Below, piece by piece: positions 33,866-42,071 of a stretch of DNA of 64,000 nucleotides. The stretch spans positions 992,001 to 1,056,000 of the forward strand of contig NZ_HG322950.1 of NCBI RefSeq assembly GCF_000689415.1, read 5' to 3'. The position numbers were made by a program, and so were the translations under genes. Every line of letters starts with the position of its first letter. The stretch's first letter is position 1. A model generated the notes under the pieces. The model ran no database searches. It saw only the letters and a list, made by a program, of their open reading frames with translations, and was not told the origin of the DNA. The DNA is from Pseudomonas knackmussii B13 (GTDB taxonomy: Bacteria > Pseudomonadota > Gammaproteobacteria > Pseudomonadales > Pseudomonadaceae).

Positions 33866-34857
33866 CCATGGCCGAATGGATCGATGGCCAGGGGCGCCGG
33901 ATCGACTACCTGCGCCTTTCGCTGACCGACCGCTGCGACTTCCGCTGCGTCTACTGCATGGCCGAGGACGTGCGCTTCCTGCCGCGCCAGCAGGTGCTGA
34001 CCCTCGAAGAGATCGAGCGCGTGGCCAGGCTGTTCGTCGAAGGCGGGGTACGCAAGCTGCGCCTCACCGGCGGCGAGCCGCTGGTGCGGCCGGGCATCGT
34101 CGGCCTCTGCGAGCGCCTCGCCGCGCTGCCGGGCCTGCGCGAGTTGTGCATGACCAGCAACGGCTCGCAACTGGCCCGCTATGCGCGCGACCTGCATGCG
34201 GCAGGCCTGTCGCGCTTAAACATCAGCCTGGACACCCTGGACCCGAAGCGCTTCCAGGCCATCACCCGCACCGGCCGTCTTGAGCAGGTGCTGGCCGGCA
34301 TCGCGGCGGCGCAGGCGGCGGGCTTCGAGCGCATCAAGCTGAACTGCGTGGTGATGAAGGGGCGCAATACCGACGAGGTCCAGGGGCTGGTCGATTTCGC
34401 CATCGCCAATGCGCTGGACATCAGCTTCATCGAGGAAATGCCCCTTGGCGTGGTCGGTGGCGAGCGCAGGGAGCGCTTCTGCTCCAGCGACGAGGTGCGC
34501 GCGCTGATCGCCGAGCGCCACGAGCTGCTGGACAGTGCCGAGCACAGTGGGGGCCCGGCACGCTACGTGCGACTGGCCGGCCATCCCGCTACGCGGATCG
34601 GCTTCATCTCGCCGCATTCCCACAACTTCTGCGCCACCTGCAATCGCCTGCGCCTGACCGCCGAGGGACGCCTGCTGCTGTGCCTGGGCCAGGAACACTC
34701 GCTGGACCTGCGCGGCCTGCTGCGCCGCCATCCGCTGCACGACGAGCCCCTCCGCGCGGCCGTCCTTGGGGCCCTGCAGCGCAAGCCGGCGGGGCACGAG
34801 TTCGGCGTCGATGACGGCGTGCAGGTGCTGCGCTTCATGAATCTCAGCGGCGGCTGA
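33862..34857 (+). CDS. moaA: GTP 3',8-cyclase MoaA
   Basis: MoaA is the radical SAM enzyme that starts molybdenum cofactor synthesis from GTP. The 331-aa product has the radical SAM cysteines in CDFRCVYCMAED, the SAM-binding GGEPLVRPG, and the C-terminal second cluster with CATCNRLRLTAEGRLLLCLG. It ends in LSGG, the essential C-terminal Gly-Gly. The start at 33862 overlaps the ppiC stop (ATGA); an ATG two codons on (33868) is equally plausible. Confidence 0.95.
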   Translation: MTMAEWIDGQGRRIDYLRLSLTDRCDFRCVYCMAEDVRFLPRQQVLTLEEIERVARLFVEGGVRKLRLTGGEPLVRPGIVGLCERLAALPGLRELCMTSNGSQLARYARDLHAAGLSRLNISLDTLDPKRFQAITRTGRLEQVLAGIAAAQAAGFERIKLNCVVMKGRNTDEVQGLVDFAIANALDISFIEEMPLGVVGGERRERFCSSDEVRALIAERHELLDSAEHSGGPARYVRLAGHPATRIGFISPHSHNFCATCNRLRLTAEGRLLLCLGQEHSLDLRGLLRRHPLHDEPLRAAVLGALQRKPAGHEFGVDDGVQVLRFMNLSGG

Positions 34858-35324
34858 GCACTCTGCGCGGCGAGCCCGCCGCGTATTCCCCGGAAAGGAG
34901 AAGGCCCCGGCGACATGAGCGATTCGCCGGGGCTCGGCGCATCCTGCGCCGCCAATACCGTTGATGGAAGAAAGATATGGAAGAAAGATCGATGAGGCCG
35001 CGAACCCTCCCTATGGCTGTCGTTGCTGGGCAGCCTACGGCTCCGTAGCCATCGTCGGCATCCCTCGCAGGAGATAGTCCGGGGTAGGCAAAGGGGATGC
35101 GCCGCGCGGTCGCGGGGCCATTGACGAGTTGTACTTTTTAGTCCAGATTGGATTTTAAGTTTACGGCGCCTTCCACGTAGACGAAGAACAACAAGACAGT
35201 CGCCTGGGTTAGAGCAAGGCAATGCTGCAGCGGCGCGGTGCGTCGCGTTCCCCGGACGAGGTTTTCACTGCCAGACGGACGCCGGCTTGCCCGACGTCGC
35301 CGAACCACGCCACGGAGTTCAACG
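34858..35324. other. Intergenic region between moaA and the binding-protein gene
   Basis: This 467-bp stretch has no credible gene. It contains a likely moaA-end hairpin (34904-34933), a short repeat-like GC-rich part, and an AT-rich stretch (about 35128-35163) that could hold the promoter of the downstream binding-protein gene. An in-frame ATG-like extension from 35238 lacks a signal peptide at its start and is rejected. Confidence 0.6.
34904..34933 (+). terminator. Hairpin after moaA
   Basis: GCCCCGGCGA and TCGCCGGGGC form a perfect 10-bp stem with a 10-nt loop, 46 nt after the moaA stop. There is no T-run, so it may be a 3'-end protecting hairpin. Confidence 0.5.
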
Positions 35325-36101
35325 ATGAGTCAGAAATCCCTGTTGGGCGGCCTGCTGCTCGCCCTGCTGGCCAGCACCGCCCACGCCGACCAGGCCCCCC
35401 TGCGCATTGGTATCGAGGCGGCCTATCCGCCCTTCGCCTTCAAGACCCCCGACGGCGGCATCGCCGGCTTCGACTACGACATCGGCAACGCCCTGTGCGC
35501 GCAGATGCAGCGCAAGTGCCAGTGGGTGGAGCAGGAGTACGACGGCCTGATCCCCTCGCTGAAGGTGCGCAAGATCGACGCCGCGCTGTCCTCGATCACC
35601 ATCACCGAGGAGCGCAAGCACTCGGTCGACTTCACCCACAAGTACTACTTCAGCCCGGGCCGCCTGGTAATGAAGGAAGGCAGCCAGCTGGACGACCAGT
35701 TCAGCCAGCTCAAGGGCAAGAACATCGGCGTGCAGCGCGGCTCCACCGCCGACAACTTCGCCACCACCGTGCTGGCCAAGTCCGGCGCCAACGTGGTGCG
35801 CTACACCAGCCAGGACGAGATCTACCTCGACCTGCTCGCCGGCCGCCTGGACGGCACCTTCGCCGACGCCATCCCGCTGCAGATCGGCTTCCTCGACACC
35901 CCGCGCGGCAAGGGCTACGCCTTCATCGGCCCGGAGTTCAAGGACCCGAAATTCTTCGGCGAGGGCGCCGGCATCGCGGTGCGCAAGGGCAACACCGAGC
36001 TGGTCAACCAGCTCAACAGCGCCATCGACGCCCTGCGCGCCAACGGCAAGTACAAGGAAATCGAAGGCAAGTACTTCAAGAACGACATCTACGGCGACTG
36101 A
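35325..36101 (+). CDS. Periplasmic basic-amino-acid-binding protein (HisJ/ArgT type)
   Basis: The 258-aa product is an SBP_bac_3 solute-binding protein. A signal peptide (residues 1-22, ending STAHA) precedes LRIGIEAAYPPFAFKTPDG, the family start, with GFDYDIGNAL and SITITEERKHSVDFTHKYY. The closest families bind lysine, arginine, ornithine or histidine. No permease or ATPase is adjacent. It is divergent from dauBAR, as I recall for the binding protein next to dauR in P. aeruginosa, so D- or L-arginine is a plausible ligand. The GGAG upstream of the ATG at 35325 supports this start. Confidence 0.88.
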   Translation: MSQKSLLGGLLLALLASTAHADQAPLRIGIEAAYPPFAFKTPDGGIAGFDYDIGNALCAQMQRKCQWVEQEYDGLIPSLKVRKIDAALSSITITEERKHSVDFTHKYYFSPGRLVMKEGSQLDDQFSQLKGKNIGVQRGSTADNFATTVLAKSGANVVRYTSQDEIYLDLLAGRLDGTFADAIPLQIGFLDTPRGKGYAFIGPEFKDPKFFGEGAGIAVRKGNTELVNQLNSAIDALRANGKYKEIEGKYFKNDIYGD

Positions 36102-36119
36102 TTTCCGCGCCGATGAAAC

Positions 36120-36143
36120 AGGCCGCCTTCGGGCGGCCTTTTT
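36120..36143 (+). terminator. Rho-independent terminator after binding-protein gene
   Basis: GGCCGCC-TTCG-GGCGGCC, extended by an A-T pair, forms a UUCG-capped stem followed by TTTTT. It lies 18 nt after the stop codon. Confidence 0.93.
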
Positions 36144-36188
36144 CGTTGTGGCGAGAAAGGGGCCTTTGTAGGAGCGGACCTCACCTTT

Positions 36189-36217
36189 CCGTCATCCCCG
36201 CGAACGCGGGGACCCAG
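36189..36217. repeat. CCGTCATCCCCGCGAAC repeat unit
   Basis: This unit contains CCCCGCGAACGCGGGG, a near-perfect hairpin. It matches copies at 12491-12547, 36684-36713 (opposite orientation) and 56861-56932. Confidence 0.8.
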
Positions 36218-36255
36218 ATAACCATTCGCAGTTATACGCCTCTGCCGCACGAAAC

Positions 36256-36284
36256 GGCGGATAACCCCCTTGGGGTTATTCGCC
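36256..36284. repeat. GGCGGATAACCCC palindromic repeat
   Basis: GGCGGATAACCCC and GGGGTTATTCGCC form a 13-position stem with one mismatch around a CTT loop. It is a diverged third copy of the family seen at 17356-17383 and 17479-17505. Confidence 0.75.
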
Positions 36285-36311
36285 CTACTGGCTCGGCATT
36301 TGTGCCGTGCA

Positions 36312-36335
36312 GTTCGCGAGCAAGCTCGCTCCTAC
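36312..36335. repeat. GTTCGCGAGCAAGC REP unit
   Basis: A single 24-nt unit identical to the right-hand arm of the pair in the algL-algI gap (2607-2630). Confidence 0.85.
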
Positions 36336-36440
36336 GAAAAGCGCATACGCGCTTCGCTCTTGGGACTTCCAGAGAAATGTCCGCGCACTCCGGACTGCCC
36401 CTTACAGAAGGCCGAGCTAAGCCCATGCAGAGGAGGTCAT

Positions 36441-36657
36441 GCGACATGGATGTCGCAAGAGCCGTCGTGAGTACAGGGATGTGCGCTCGCGGGGGGACGC
36501 CTAGTCCGGGCCTCCGGGTGCGTGGGAATGTGCGAGGGAAGTCCGGCTTGCCGGACCCGTATGTCGGGGCAAGACTTTTTGGTTCCTTTTGTGGCGTTTG
36601 ACAAAAGGGACTCGCCGAGAGGCGAAACAAGAAATCTCAGAACACGCCGAAGCGGCG
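36441..36657 (+). other. Run of five short perfect hairpins, unknown element
   Basis: Five perfect stems follow in series: 36441-36456 (7 bp, GG loop), 36541-36556 (7 bp, TT loop), 36585-36608 (8 bp, 8-nt loop, CCTTTTGT/ACAAAAGG), 36612-36625 (5 bp, GAGA tetraloop) and 36645-36657 (5 bp, AAG loop). GGGGCAAGACTTTTTGG precedes the third. From memory, similar text occurs between genes in other pseudomonads, which suggests a dispersed element rather than a unique gene. No reading frame here looks coding. Confidence 0.5.
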
Positions 36658-36683
36658 CAGTAACTCCCAAGCCAACCGAGCTT

Positions 36684-36713
36684 CTGGATCCCCGCGTTCG
36701 CGGGGACGACGGG
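36684..36713. repeat. CCGTCATCCCCGCGAAC repeat unit (inverted)
   Basis: CCCCGCGTTCGCGGGG with a GACGACGG flank is the reverse-orientation copy of the unit at 36189-36217. The pair brackets the hairpin run. Confidence 0.75.
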
Positions 36714-36736
36714 GGTAAGGATCGGAGCTAGGTCAG

Positions 36737-36760
36737 GTTCGCGAGCAAGCTCGCTCCTAC
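36737..36760. repeat. GTTCGCGAGCAAGC REP unit
   Basis: This single 24-nt unit is identical to 36312-36335 and in the same orientation, so the two are direct repeats 425 bp apart flanking the hairpin run. It ends 25 nt from the dauR stop codon. Confidence 0.85.
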
Positions 36761-36785
36761 AGAAGCGGCGAGCAAAGGGCTGCTG

Positions 36786-37409
36786 TCAGGCCTCTTCCTT
36801 CAATTCCTTGAGGTGCTTGTACACGGTCGCGCGGCCCATGTTCAGGACGTTGGCCACGTAGTTGGCAGCGCTCTTGCCCTTGAAGGCGCCCTCGGCGTGC
36901 AGGGCCAGGACCAGTTCGCGCTTGTGCTCGCGGGTCAGGGTGTTCAGGGCCAGCTGGCGCTGGCGCAGCCAGCCGTGCAGGAAGGTGTTGATGCGCTCCT
37001 GCCAGTCGTCGCGGAACAGCGCGTCCGGCTGCGGAATGACCTTGCTCGAGGAGAGGAACAGGTCCAGCGCCGCCTTGGCGGTCTCGAACAGGGTGATGTT
37101 GAGGTTGATGCAGAGCACGGCGATGGGCTTGCCCTTGGCGTCGTGCAGCACCGTGCTCATCGAGCGGATCTTCTGCCCGTCCCAGTTGAGCTTCTCGTAG
37201 GGCCCGATGTTGCGCTCTTCCTCGCCGCCTTCGAGCATGTCTTCCAGCGCCGAGTCGTCGCCGATCTCGCGCTTGGAGAGGTTGTTGGCGATGTAGGCCA
37301 CGCGCTGGCTGCCCAGGTCGTGGATGACCACCTCGGCGTGGGGGAAGAACAGCGTGGCGATGGCGTCGGCGATCGCCTTGTAGTTGTCGAGCGGGTCTGC
37401 GGCGGTCAT
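36786..37409 (-). CDS. dauR: D-arginine utilisation repressor DauR (YheO/HTH family)
   Basis: DauR represses dauBA and is released by D-arginine. The 207-aa product has an N-terminal YheO-like PAS domain (about 10-120, FFPHAEVVIHDLGSQRVAYI) and a C-terminal helix-turn-helix (KSAANYVANVLNMGRATVYK). The ATG at 37409 fits the family start; the open frame upstream continues into dauA in another phase. It is the last gene of the dauBAR group here, 74 nt after dauA. The assignment rests on the neighbouring enzymes as well as the domain pattern. Confidence 0.9.
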   Translation of the reverse strand: MTAADPLDNYKAIADAIATLFFPHAEVVIHDLGSQRVAYIANNLSKREIGDDSALEDMLEGGEEERNIGPYEKLNWDGQKIRSMSTVLHDAKGKPIAVLCINLNITLFETAKAALDLFLSSSKVIPQPDALFRDDWQERINTFLHGWLRQRQLALNTLTREHKRELVLALHAEGAFKGKSAANYVANVLNMGRATVYKHLKELKEEA

Positions 37410-37483
37410 GGACGAGGTTCTCGCGGCGAAGGGCCGGGCGGGCGCAGGCGAGTGTGCCGCATGCGCCGCCCGGCTGTCACGGT

Positions 37484-38611
37484 TCAGCGGGGCAGGCGCG
37501 CCGGCGACAGCATGGCCTCGCTCAGACCGTTGCGCACCAGGTGCTCGGGCAACGCCTCGCCACGGATCAGTGCGGCGCTGGCCGCGCCCATTGCCGCCGA
37601 AGTCTGGATACCGTAGCCGCCCTGGCCGGCGACCCAGTAGAAGCCGGGCGTCTGCGGGTCGTAGCCGGAGACCAGGTCGCCATCGGCGAAGAACGAGCGC
37701 AGGCCGGCCCAGGTGTGGCTCGGGCGGCGGATGCTCAGGGTGGTGTGCTCCTCGATCTGGTAGATGCCCATGGCGATGTCCAGCTCTTCGGGTTGCACGT
37801 CGTGCGCATCCACCGGGTCGGCATTGCACGGCGAGCCGAGCAGCGCGCCGGCGTCGGGCTTGCAGTAGAAGGATTCGTCGAGGCTGACCAGCATCGGCCA
37901 GCGATGGGTGTCCAGGCCTTCGGGAGCTGCGAAGAGGAAGGCCGCTCGGCGCTTGGGCTGCAGGCCCAGGGGCGCGACCCCGGCGAGTTCGGCGAGCTTG
38001 TCGCACCAGCCGCCGGCGGCATTCACCAGCACCTTCGCGCGGAAAGTCTGCTGTGTGGTGCGCACTTCCCATTGGCCGTCGATGCGGGCGACCGCCAGCA
38101 CTTCGCTGTCGAAGTGGATGCTACCGCCGCTGCGGCGGATGCCGCGCAGGTAGCCTTGCAGCAGGCCGTCGGTATCGATGTCGGCGGCGGTCGGGTCGAG
38201 CATCGCGCCATGGACCTTCTCGCGACGCAGCACCGGGATGATCGCGCAGGCTTCGTCGACGCTGAGCATCTGCATTTCCGGCACGCTGGCGCGGGCGCTG
38301 TCGAATTGCCGTTGCAGCTCCTCGGGATTGCCCTCGAAATCCACGGTCATCTCGCCGCGCGGGGTGAGGATCGGGTGTTCGGCGAAGCCCTCGGGCGGGC
38401 TGTCGAAGAAGGCCCGGCTGGCGGCGGTCAGCGCGCGCACCTGGGGCCTGCCGTAGGCCACCGTGTAGAGCGCCGCCGAGCGGCCGGTGGAGTGGTAGCC
38501 GGCGTGGGATTCGCGTTCGAGCACGGCAACCTTGCCGTGGGGCGCGAGGAAGTAGCCGGTGGATGCGCCGGCGATGCCGGCGCCGACGATGAGGTAATCG
38601 ACTTCGATCAT
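37484..38611 (-). CDS. dauA: FAD-dependent D-arginine dehydrogenase DauA
   Basis: DauA oxidatively deaminates D-arginine (and other D-amino acids) to 2-ketoarginine. The 375-aa product matches the length of the P. aeruginosa enzyme. A DAO-type FAD motif VGAGIAGASTGYFLA lies at residues 9-23, RSAALYTVAYGRPQVRAL forms the flavin-proximal loop, and the C-terminal GQGGYGIQTSAAMG completes the flavin site. It has no signal peptide. It is 18 nt downstream of dauB, in one transcription unit. Confidence 0.94.
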   Translation of the reverse strand: MIEVDYLIVGAGIAGASTGYFLAPHGKVAVLERESHAGYHSTGRSAALYTVAYGRPQVRALTAASRAFFDSPPEGFAEHPILTPRGEMTVDFEGNPEELQRQFDSARASVPEMQMLSVDEACAIIPVLRREKVHGAMLDPTAADIDTDGLLQGYLRGIRRSGGSIHFDSEVLAVARIDGQWEVRTTQQTFRAKVLVNAAGGWCDKLAELAGVAPLGLQPKRRAAFLFAAPEGLDTHRWPMLVSLDESFYCKPDAGALLGSPCNADPVDAHDVQPEELDIAMGIYQIEEHTTLSIRRPSHTWAGLRSFFADGDLVSGYDPQTPGFYWVAGQGGYGIQTSAAMGAASAALIRGEALPEHLVRNGLSEAMLSPARLPR

Positions 38612-38629
38612 GGCGTGCTCCCGTGCGGG

Positions 38630-39580
38630 TCAGGCGTCGTGCTGGGAAAGATGGTAGAGCGCGTTGGCCAGGGCGACGTCTTCCAGGCCCAGGCCGATGG
38701 AGCGGAAGAACGCGTGGCGCTGGTAGTCCGGGCGCGCGGCGGCGCCGCTGAGCAGTTCCGGCAGGTCGCCGCGAATACGGGTGGCGTCCCAGCCGTGCTG
38801 TTCGCTGGCCAGGCGCATCTCGCCGGCGGCGGCCGGGGTGGTGGCGCGGTAGTCGCAGTAAACGTCCATGCCCGGGAGCGACGCCGGCGGCACTTCATGG
38901 GCGCGGGCGACGTTGGTGCTGATCGAGGTGATCAGTGCCGGCTTGCTCAGGCTGGTCGGGTCGAGCACTGGGGTGCCGGAGGAGGTGCAGAGCAGGACGA
39001 CGTCGGCATCGGCTACCGCTTCGGCGACGCTGGCGGCGGATTCGGCCCGGGTGTCGATGGCGCGGAAGGCGGCCAGCTTGTCGGCGTCCAGCTGCGGCGA
39101 ATGCACGCGGATGGACTGCCAGTCACGCAGGTCGGCGACGTAGCGCAGGTGTGCTTGCGCAACCGGGCCGCTGCCGATGATCGCCAGGCGCGAGGCATCG
39201 CTCTTGGCCAGGGCCTCGACGGCCACGGCGGTGGTGGCGGCGGTGCGCGCAGTGGTCAGGCTACCTGCGTCGCACAGCAGCAGCGGCTGGCCGGTCTGCA
39301 TGGACATCAGCAGGCTCCAGGCGGTGACCAGCGATTTCGGCTGGCGAACGATGTACGGCGAAGTCTTTACGCCGTACACGCCCTGGCTGGCGAGTACGCC
39401 CAGGTAATTGATGAAGTCGCCGCCGCCACCGGGGAATTCCACCAGTTGCTGGGGCGGCTGAACCGCCTGGCCGGCGGCCAGCTCGCGGAACATGTCGCGC
39501 ATGGCCTGGCGCACATCGACGCGGGCGAGCAGGCGCTCGGCGTCGGCCTGGTTGAGGATTCGGGGCGAGGTGGCGGACAT
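38630..39580 (-). CDS. dauB: NAD(P)H-dependent L-arginine dehydrogenase DauB (ornithine cyclodeaminase family)
   Basis: DauB reductively aminates 2-ketoarginine to L-arginine, so with DauA it racemises D- to L-arginine in two steps. The 316-aa product belongs to the ornithine cyclodeaminase/mu-crystallin family: the substrate residues around GVYGVKTSPYI, the nucleotide motif LAIIGSGPVAQAHLRY near residue 130, and LLCTSSGTPVLD. A REP pair lies upstream, between it and the chemoreceptor gene. Confidence 0.92.
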   Translation of the reverse strand: MSATSPRILNQADAERLLARVDVRQAMRDMFRELAAGQAVQPPQQLVEFPGGGGDFINYLGVLASQGVYGVKTSPYIVRQPKSLVTAWSLLMSMQTGQPLLLCDAGSLTTARTAATTAVAVEALAKSDASRLAIIGSGPVAQAHLRYVADLRDWQSIRVHSPQLDADKLAAFRAIDTRAESAASVAEAVADADVVLLCTSSGTPVLDPTSLSKPALITSISTNVARAHEVPPASLPGMDVYCDYRATTPAAAGEMRLASEQHGWDATRIRGDLPELLSGAAARPDYQRHAFFRSIGLGLEDVALANALYHLSQHDA

Positions 39581-39664
39581 GGCAGGGCTCCGGAATGGAT
39601 TAATTTGTCCATTCTGGACTCTGTTGTATCTATCGGCAAGCGCGGTTGGTCAGACGGCTTTTAT

Positions 39665-39744
39665 GTAGGAGCGAGGGGGACGCCTAGTTCTTGCTCGCGA
39701 ACGAGTCCGCTGCGGGCTTTGTTCGCGAGCAAGCTCGCTCCTAC
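39665..39744. repeat. REP pair with interrupted left arm between chemoreceptor and dauB
   Basis: The right arm (39721-39744) is a complete GTTCGCGAGCAAGC unit. The left arm starts GTAGGAGCGAG and ends TTGCTCGCGAAC, but is split by about 14 nt including GGGACGCCTAGTTC. GGGGGACGCCTAGT also occurs at 36492-36505, inside the hairpin-run element. Confidence 0.75.
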
Positions 39745-39755
39745 GAAGAACGACC

Positions 39756-41714
39756 CTAGAGCTTGAACTGCGCCACCAACGCTTCCTGGCTGCCGGCCAC
39801 GCGGCGCAGGTGCTCGCCGCAATCGCGGGTGTGCGCGGCGGTCTTGCGGTTTTCCGCGGTCATGTCGCTCAGGCGGTGCATGTGCTGGTTGACCTCCTGG
39901 GTGGTGCTGGCCTGCTGTTCGGCCGCCGCGGCGATCTGGAAGGCCATGGCGTGCACGCCTTGCAGCGACTGGTCGAGGGCGCCGAGGGATTCGAGCACCG
40001 CCTGGGTGTCGTGCTCCAGCGTGCGAGCTTGGTCGCTGGCGCCCTGCATGCTGCTCTGTGCCTCGTCGGACGACTCGCCGAGGGTGCCGACGATGGCGAC
40101 GATCTCGTCGGTCGCGCTGCGGGTGCGCATGGCCAGGCTGCGCACCTCGTCGGCGACCACCGCGAAACCGCGACCTTGTTCGCCGGCGCGTGCGGCCTCG
40201 ATGGCGGCGTTGAGGGCGAGCAGGTTGGTCTGTTCGGCGATGGCGCGGATCACCTCCAGCACCGAGTTGATCTGCTGGCTGTCGCCGGCCAGGGCGTGCA
40301 CCACCTGGTCCGCGCGGCGCAGGCTGGCGAGCAGCTGGTCCTGGCGACCGATCATGCGTTGCAGGGTGTCCTGCATGGTGCCGAACGCGGTGCGCGCGGC
40401 GGCGCTGCCGTCGGCGCTCTGGCTGGCGCTGGAGGCGATCTCCTGGACGGTGGCGGCCATCTGGTCGACAGCGCTGACGACCATCTCCAGGGCTTCCTGC
40501 TGCTGGTCGAGGTGGCTGCTGGTCTGCCCGGCGGCATTGAGGATGTCGCCACTGGCGTCGCCTACCGCCTGGCTGGCCTGGCGCAGGCGCTCGATCACCT
40601 GGCGCCAGGCGCCGGCCATTTCGTGCAGGGCCTGCATCAGGCCGCTGTTGCCGTCGCCGTCGCTGGGCAGGCTGAGTTCGCCGCTGGCCAGGCGCTGGGC
40701 GAGGGCGGCCATGCTCTTCGGTTCGCCACCGAGCGGGCGCATCACGCTGCGGCTGACCAGCCAGGTGCCGACGGCGACGCCGGCCAGGGTCAGCAGGCCG
40801 AGCAGGAGCATCTGCCACATCAGCTTGCGCACCGGGGCGAAGGCTTGGTCCTGGTCCATCTCCGCCACCATCGCCCAGCGCAGGCCGTCGAGGTTCAGCG
40901 GGACGAAGGCCTTGAGCGCGGTCTGGCCGCTCAGGCCGGCTTCGGTCGCGCGGCCCTGCTCGCCGCCCAGGGCGCGCTCGGCGGCGTGCCCCGGCAGTGC
41001 CAGGGGCTTTTCGCCGGTGCGGGGCACGTGGTGGTCGGTGAAGCGGACCGAGTCCGAGCGCAGGCCGCCGTCGGTGCCCACCAGGTAGGTCTCGCCGGCT
41101 TCGCCCAGGCCCTGGCGGCTCTGCATGACGCGGTTGAGCTCGCTCAGCGGCAGTTCCAGGACCAGCAGCAGCTGCAGCTTGTCGTTGCTCATCACCGGCG
41201 CGGCCAGCCATTGCACCGGTTCCTTGTCGTCGAGGCCCGGCTCCAGGTCGCTGATCTGCGCCTTCTTGCTGTCCAGCGCGGTGCGCACGAAGTGGCCGAA
41301 GGGCGTGTCGCGCCAGTTCAGGGTGTTCATGTTCTGCTGGTAGTCGGCGCCGCGGTTGAGGCTGAACACCACGGTGCCGTCGCTCGCCACCAGGCGCAGT
41401 TCGCGGTAGCCGAAGGTCTTGCTGAAGTTCTCGAAGATCGGCTTGTCGTAGTTGGCCGAGGTGACCAGGGCCTCGTTGTCCAGCCCGGCGTAGTTGGAGC
41501 TGAGGTTGCTGGCCAGGCTGGCGAGCTGGTTGTGGCGGGACTGCCAGCTGTCCATCAGTTGCCGCTGTTTGATGCTGGCGACGGCTTCCAGGGCGTTCAG
41601 GCTCTGTTCCTCGAGCGCCTGGCTGGCTTGGCGGTAGACCACGACGGCCATGACCAGGACCGGGATCAGGCCGATCAGCAGAAAACTCAAGGCAAGCTTG
41701 GCGCGCAACGACAT
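39756..41714 (-). CDS. Methyl-accepting chemotaxis protein
   Basis: This transmembrane chemoreceptor is 652 aa. It has TM1 at about 8-28, a periplasmic sensor of about 270 residues (probably a Cache-type fold, from length and pattern), TM2 at about 303-323, HAMP, and a cytoplasmic signalling domain with the conserved hairpin tip AIAEQTNLLALNAAIEAARA. It lacks a CheR-binding pentapeptide; it ends VAQFKL. The ligand is unknown. It lies directly upstream of dauBAR, so an amino acid is possible but unproven. Confidence 0.92.
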   Translation of the reverse strand: MSLRAKLALSFLLIGLIPVLVMAVVVYRQASQALEEQSLNALEAVASIKQRQLMDSWQSRHNQLASLASNLSSNYAGLDNEALVTSANYDKPIFENFSKTFGYRELRLVASDGTVVFSLNRGADYQQNMNTLNWRDTPFGHFVRTALDSKKAQISDLEPGLDDKEPVQWLAAPVMSNDKLQLLLVLELPLSELNRVMQSRQGLGEAGETYLVGTDGGLRSDSVRFTDHHVPRTGEKPLALPGHAAERALGGEQGRATEAGLSGQTALKAFVPLNLDGLRWAMVAEMDQDQAFAPVRKLMWQMLLLGLLTLAGVAVGTWLVSRSVMRPLGGEPKSMAALAQRLASGELSLPSDGDGNSGLMQALHEMAGAWRQVIERLRQASQAVGDASGDILNAAGQTSSHLDQQQEALEMVVSAVDQMAATVQEIASSASQSADGSAAARTAFGTMQDTLQRMIGRQDQLLASLRRADQVVHALAGDSQQINSVLEVIRAIAEQTNLLALNAAIEAARAGEQGRGFAVVADEVRSLAMRTRSATDEIVAIVGTLGESSDEAQSSMQGASDQARTLEHDTQAVLESLGALDQSLQGVHAMAFQIAAAAEQQASTTQEVNQHMHRLSDMTAENRKTAAHTRDCGEHLRRVAGSQEALVAQFKL

Positions 41715-42071
41715 GTCTGGGATCCCTGTAGGTCGATTCTTGTTGGGTAATTCGTCAAATATTCTGCAAGAAGCGTGCGAATTCCTTTACGTGCGTCAAT
41801 AAAAATGAGCAAACCGTTCGCTTATCTGTTCACTTTCCCTGGCGAAGTCGCGAATTCGCTGGGCTGCACGGGAAAGCGCCATGAGCATGGCGGGCGGCCG
41901 GGGGCAGCAGGAAGGGTCGCCGGTGGATTGGCGTTTGCACCATGGAAGTGCGCCGCGGAGCGTCACCGAGCATCGAGTGTGCAGAGGGGCGTCACTGGGC
42001 GTAACGCTTGCGGGCCCGCAAACAAAAAAGGCGAAGCCTCGGGGCTTCGCCTTTCTTCATCACCGATGGTT
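41715..42071. other. Intergenic region between chemoreceptor and rhlB
   Basis: This 357-bp region holds the chemoreceptor promoter region (AT-rich part near 41740-41830, with several TTGAC-like hexamers but no clear sigma-28 promoter) and the rhlB terminator at 42024-42054. No gene is seen. Confidence 0.6.
42024..42054 (-). terminator. Rho-independent terminator of rhlB
   Basis: On the minus strand, AAAGGCGAAGCC and GGCTTCGCCTTT form a stem of at least 12 bp with a 4-nt loop, followed by a T-run (A-run at 42024-42029 on the plus strand). It begins 17 nt after the rhlB stop. Confidence 0.93.

Larger units (their letters stand above)
36102..36785. other. Repeat-rich 684-bp intergenic region between binding protein and dauR
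   Basis: No credible gene is present. In order it holds a strong terminator (36120-36143), a truncated GTAGGAGCGGACC unit (36168), a CCGTCATCCCCGCGAAC unit (36189-36217), a GGCGGATAACCCC palindrome (36256-36284), a GTTCGCGAGCAAGC unit (36312-36335), a run of five hairpins (36441-36657), an inverted CCGTCATCCCC unit (36684-36713) and another GTTCGCGAGCAAGC unit (36737-36760). Most of the window's repeat families meet here, which suggests an insertion-tolerant or decayed site. Confidence 0.75.

Noticed and set aside
35238..35324. In-frame 29-codon upstream extension of the amino-acid-binding protein
   Set aside because: It is Arg-rich and would place the signal peptide internally. The ATG at 35325 gives a normal signal peptide and has GGAG upstream.
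36232..36731. Several short open frames in the repeat-rich region between the binding-protein gene and dauR
   Set aside because: They run through REP units and hairpins on both strands, lack ribosome sites and show no protein-like conservation pattern that I recognise.
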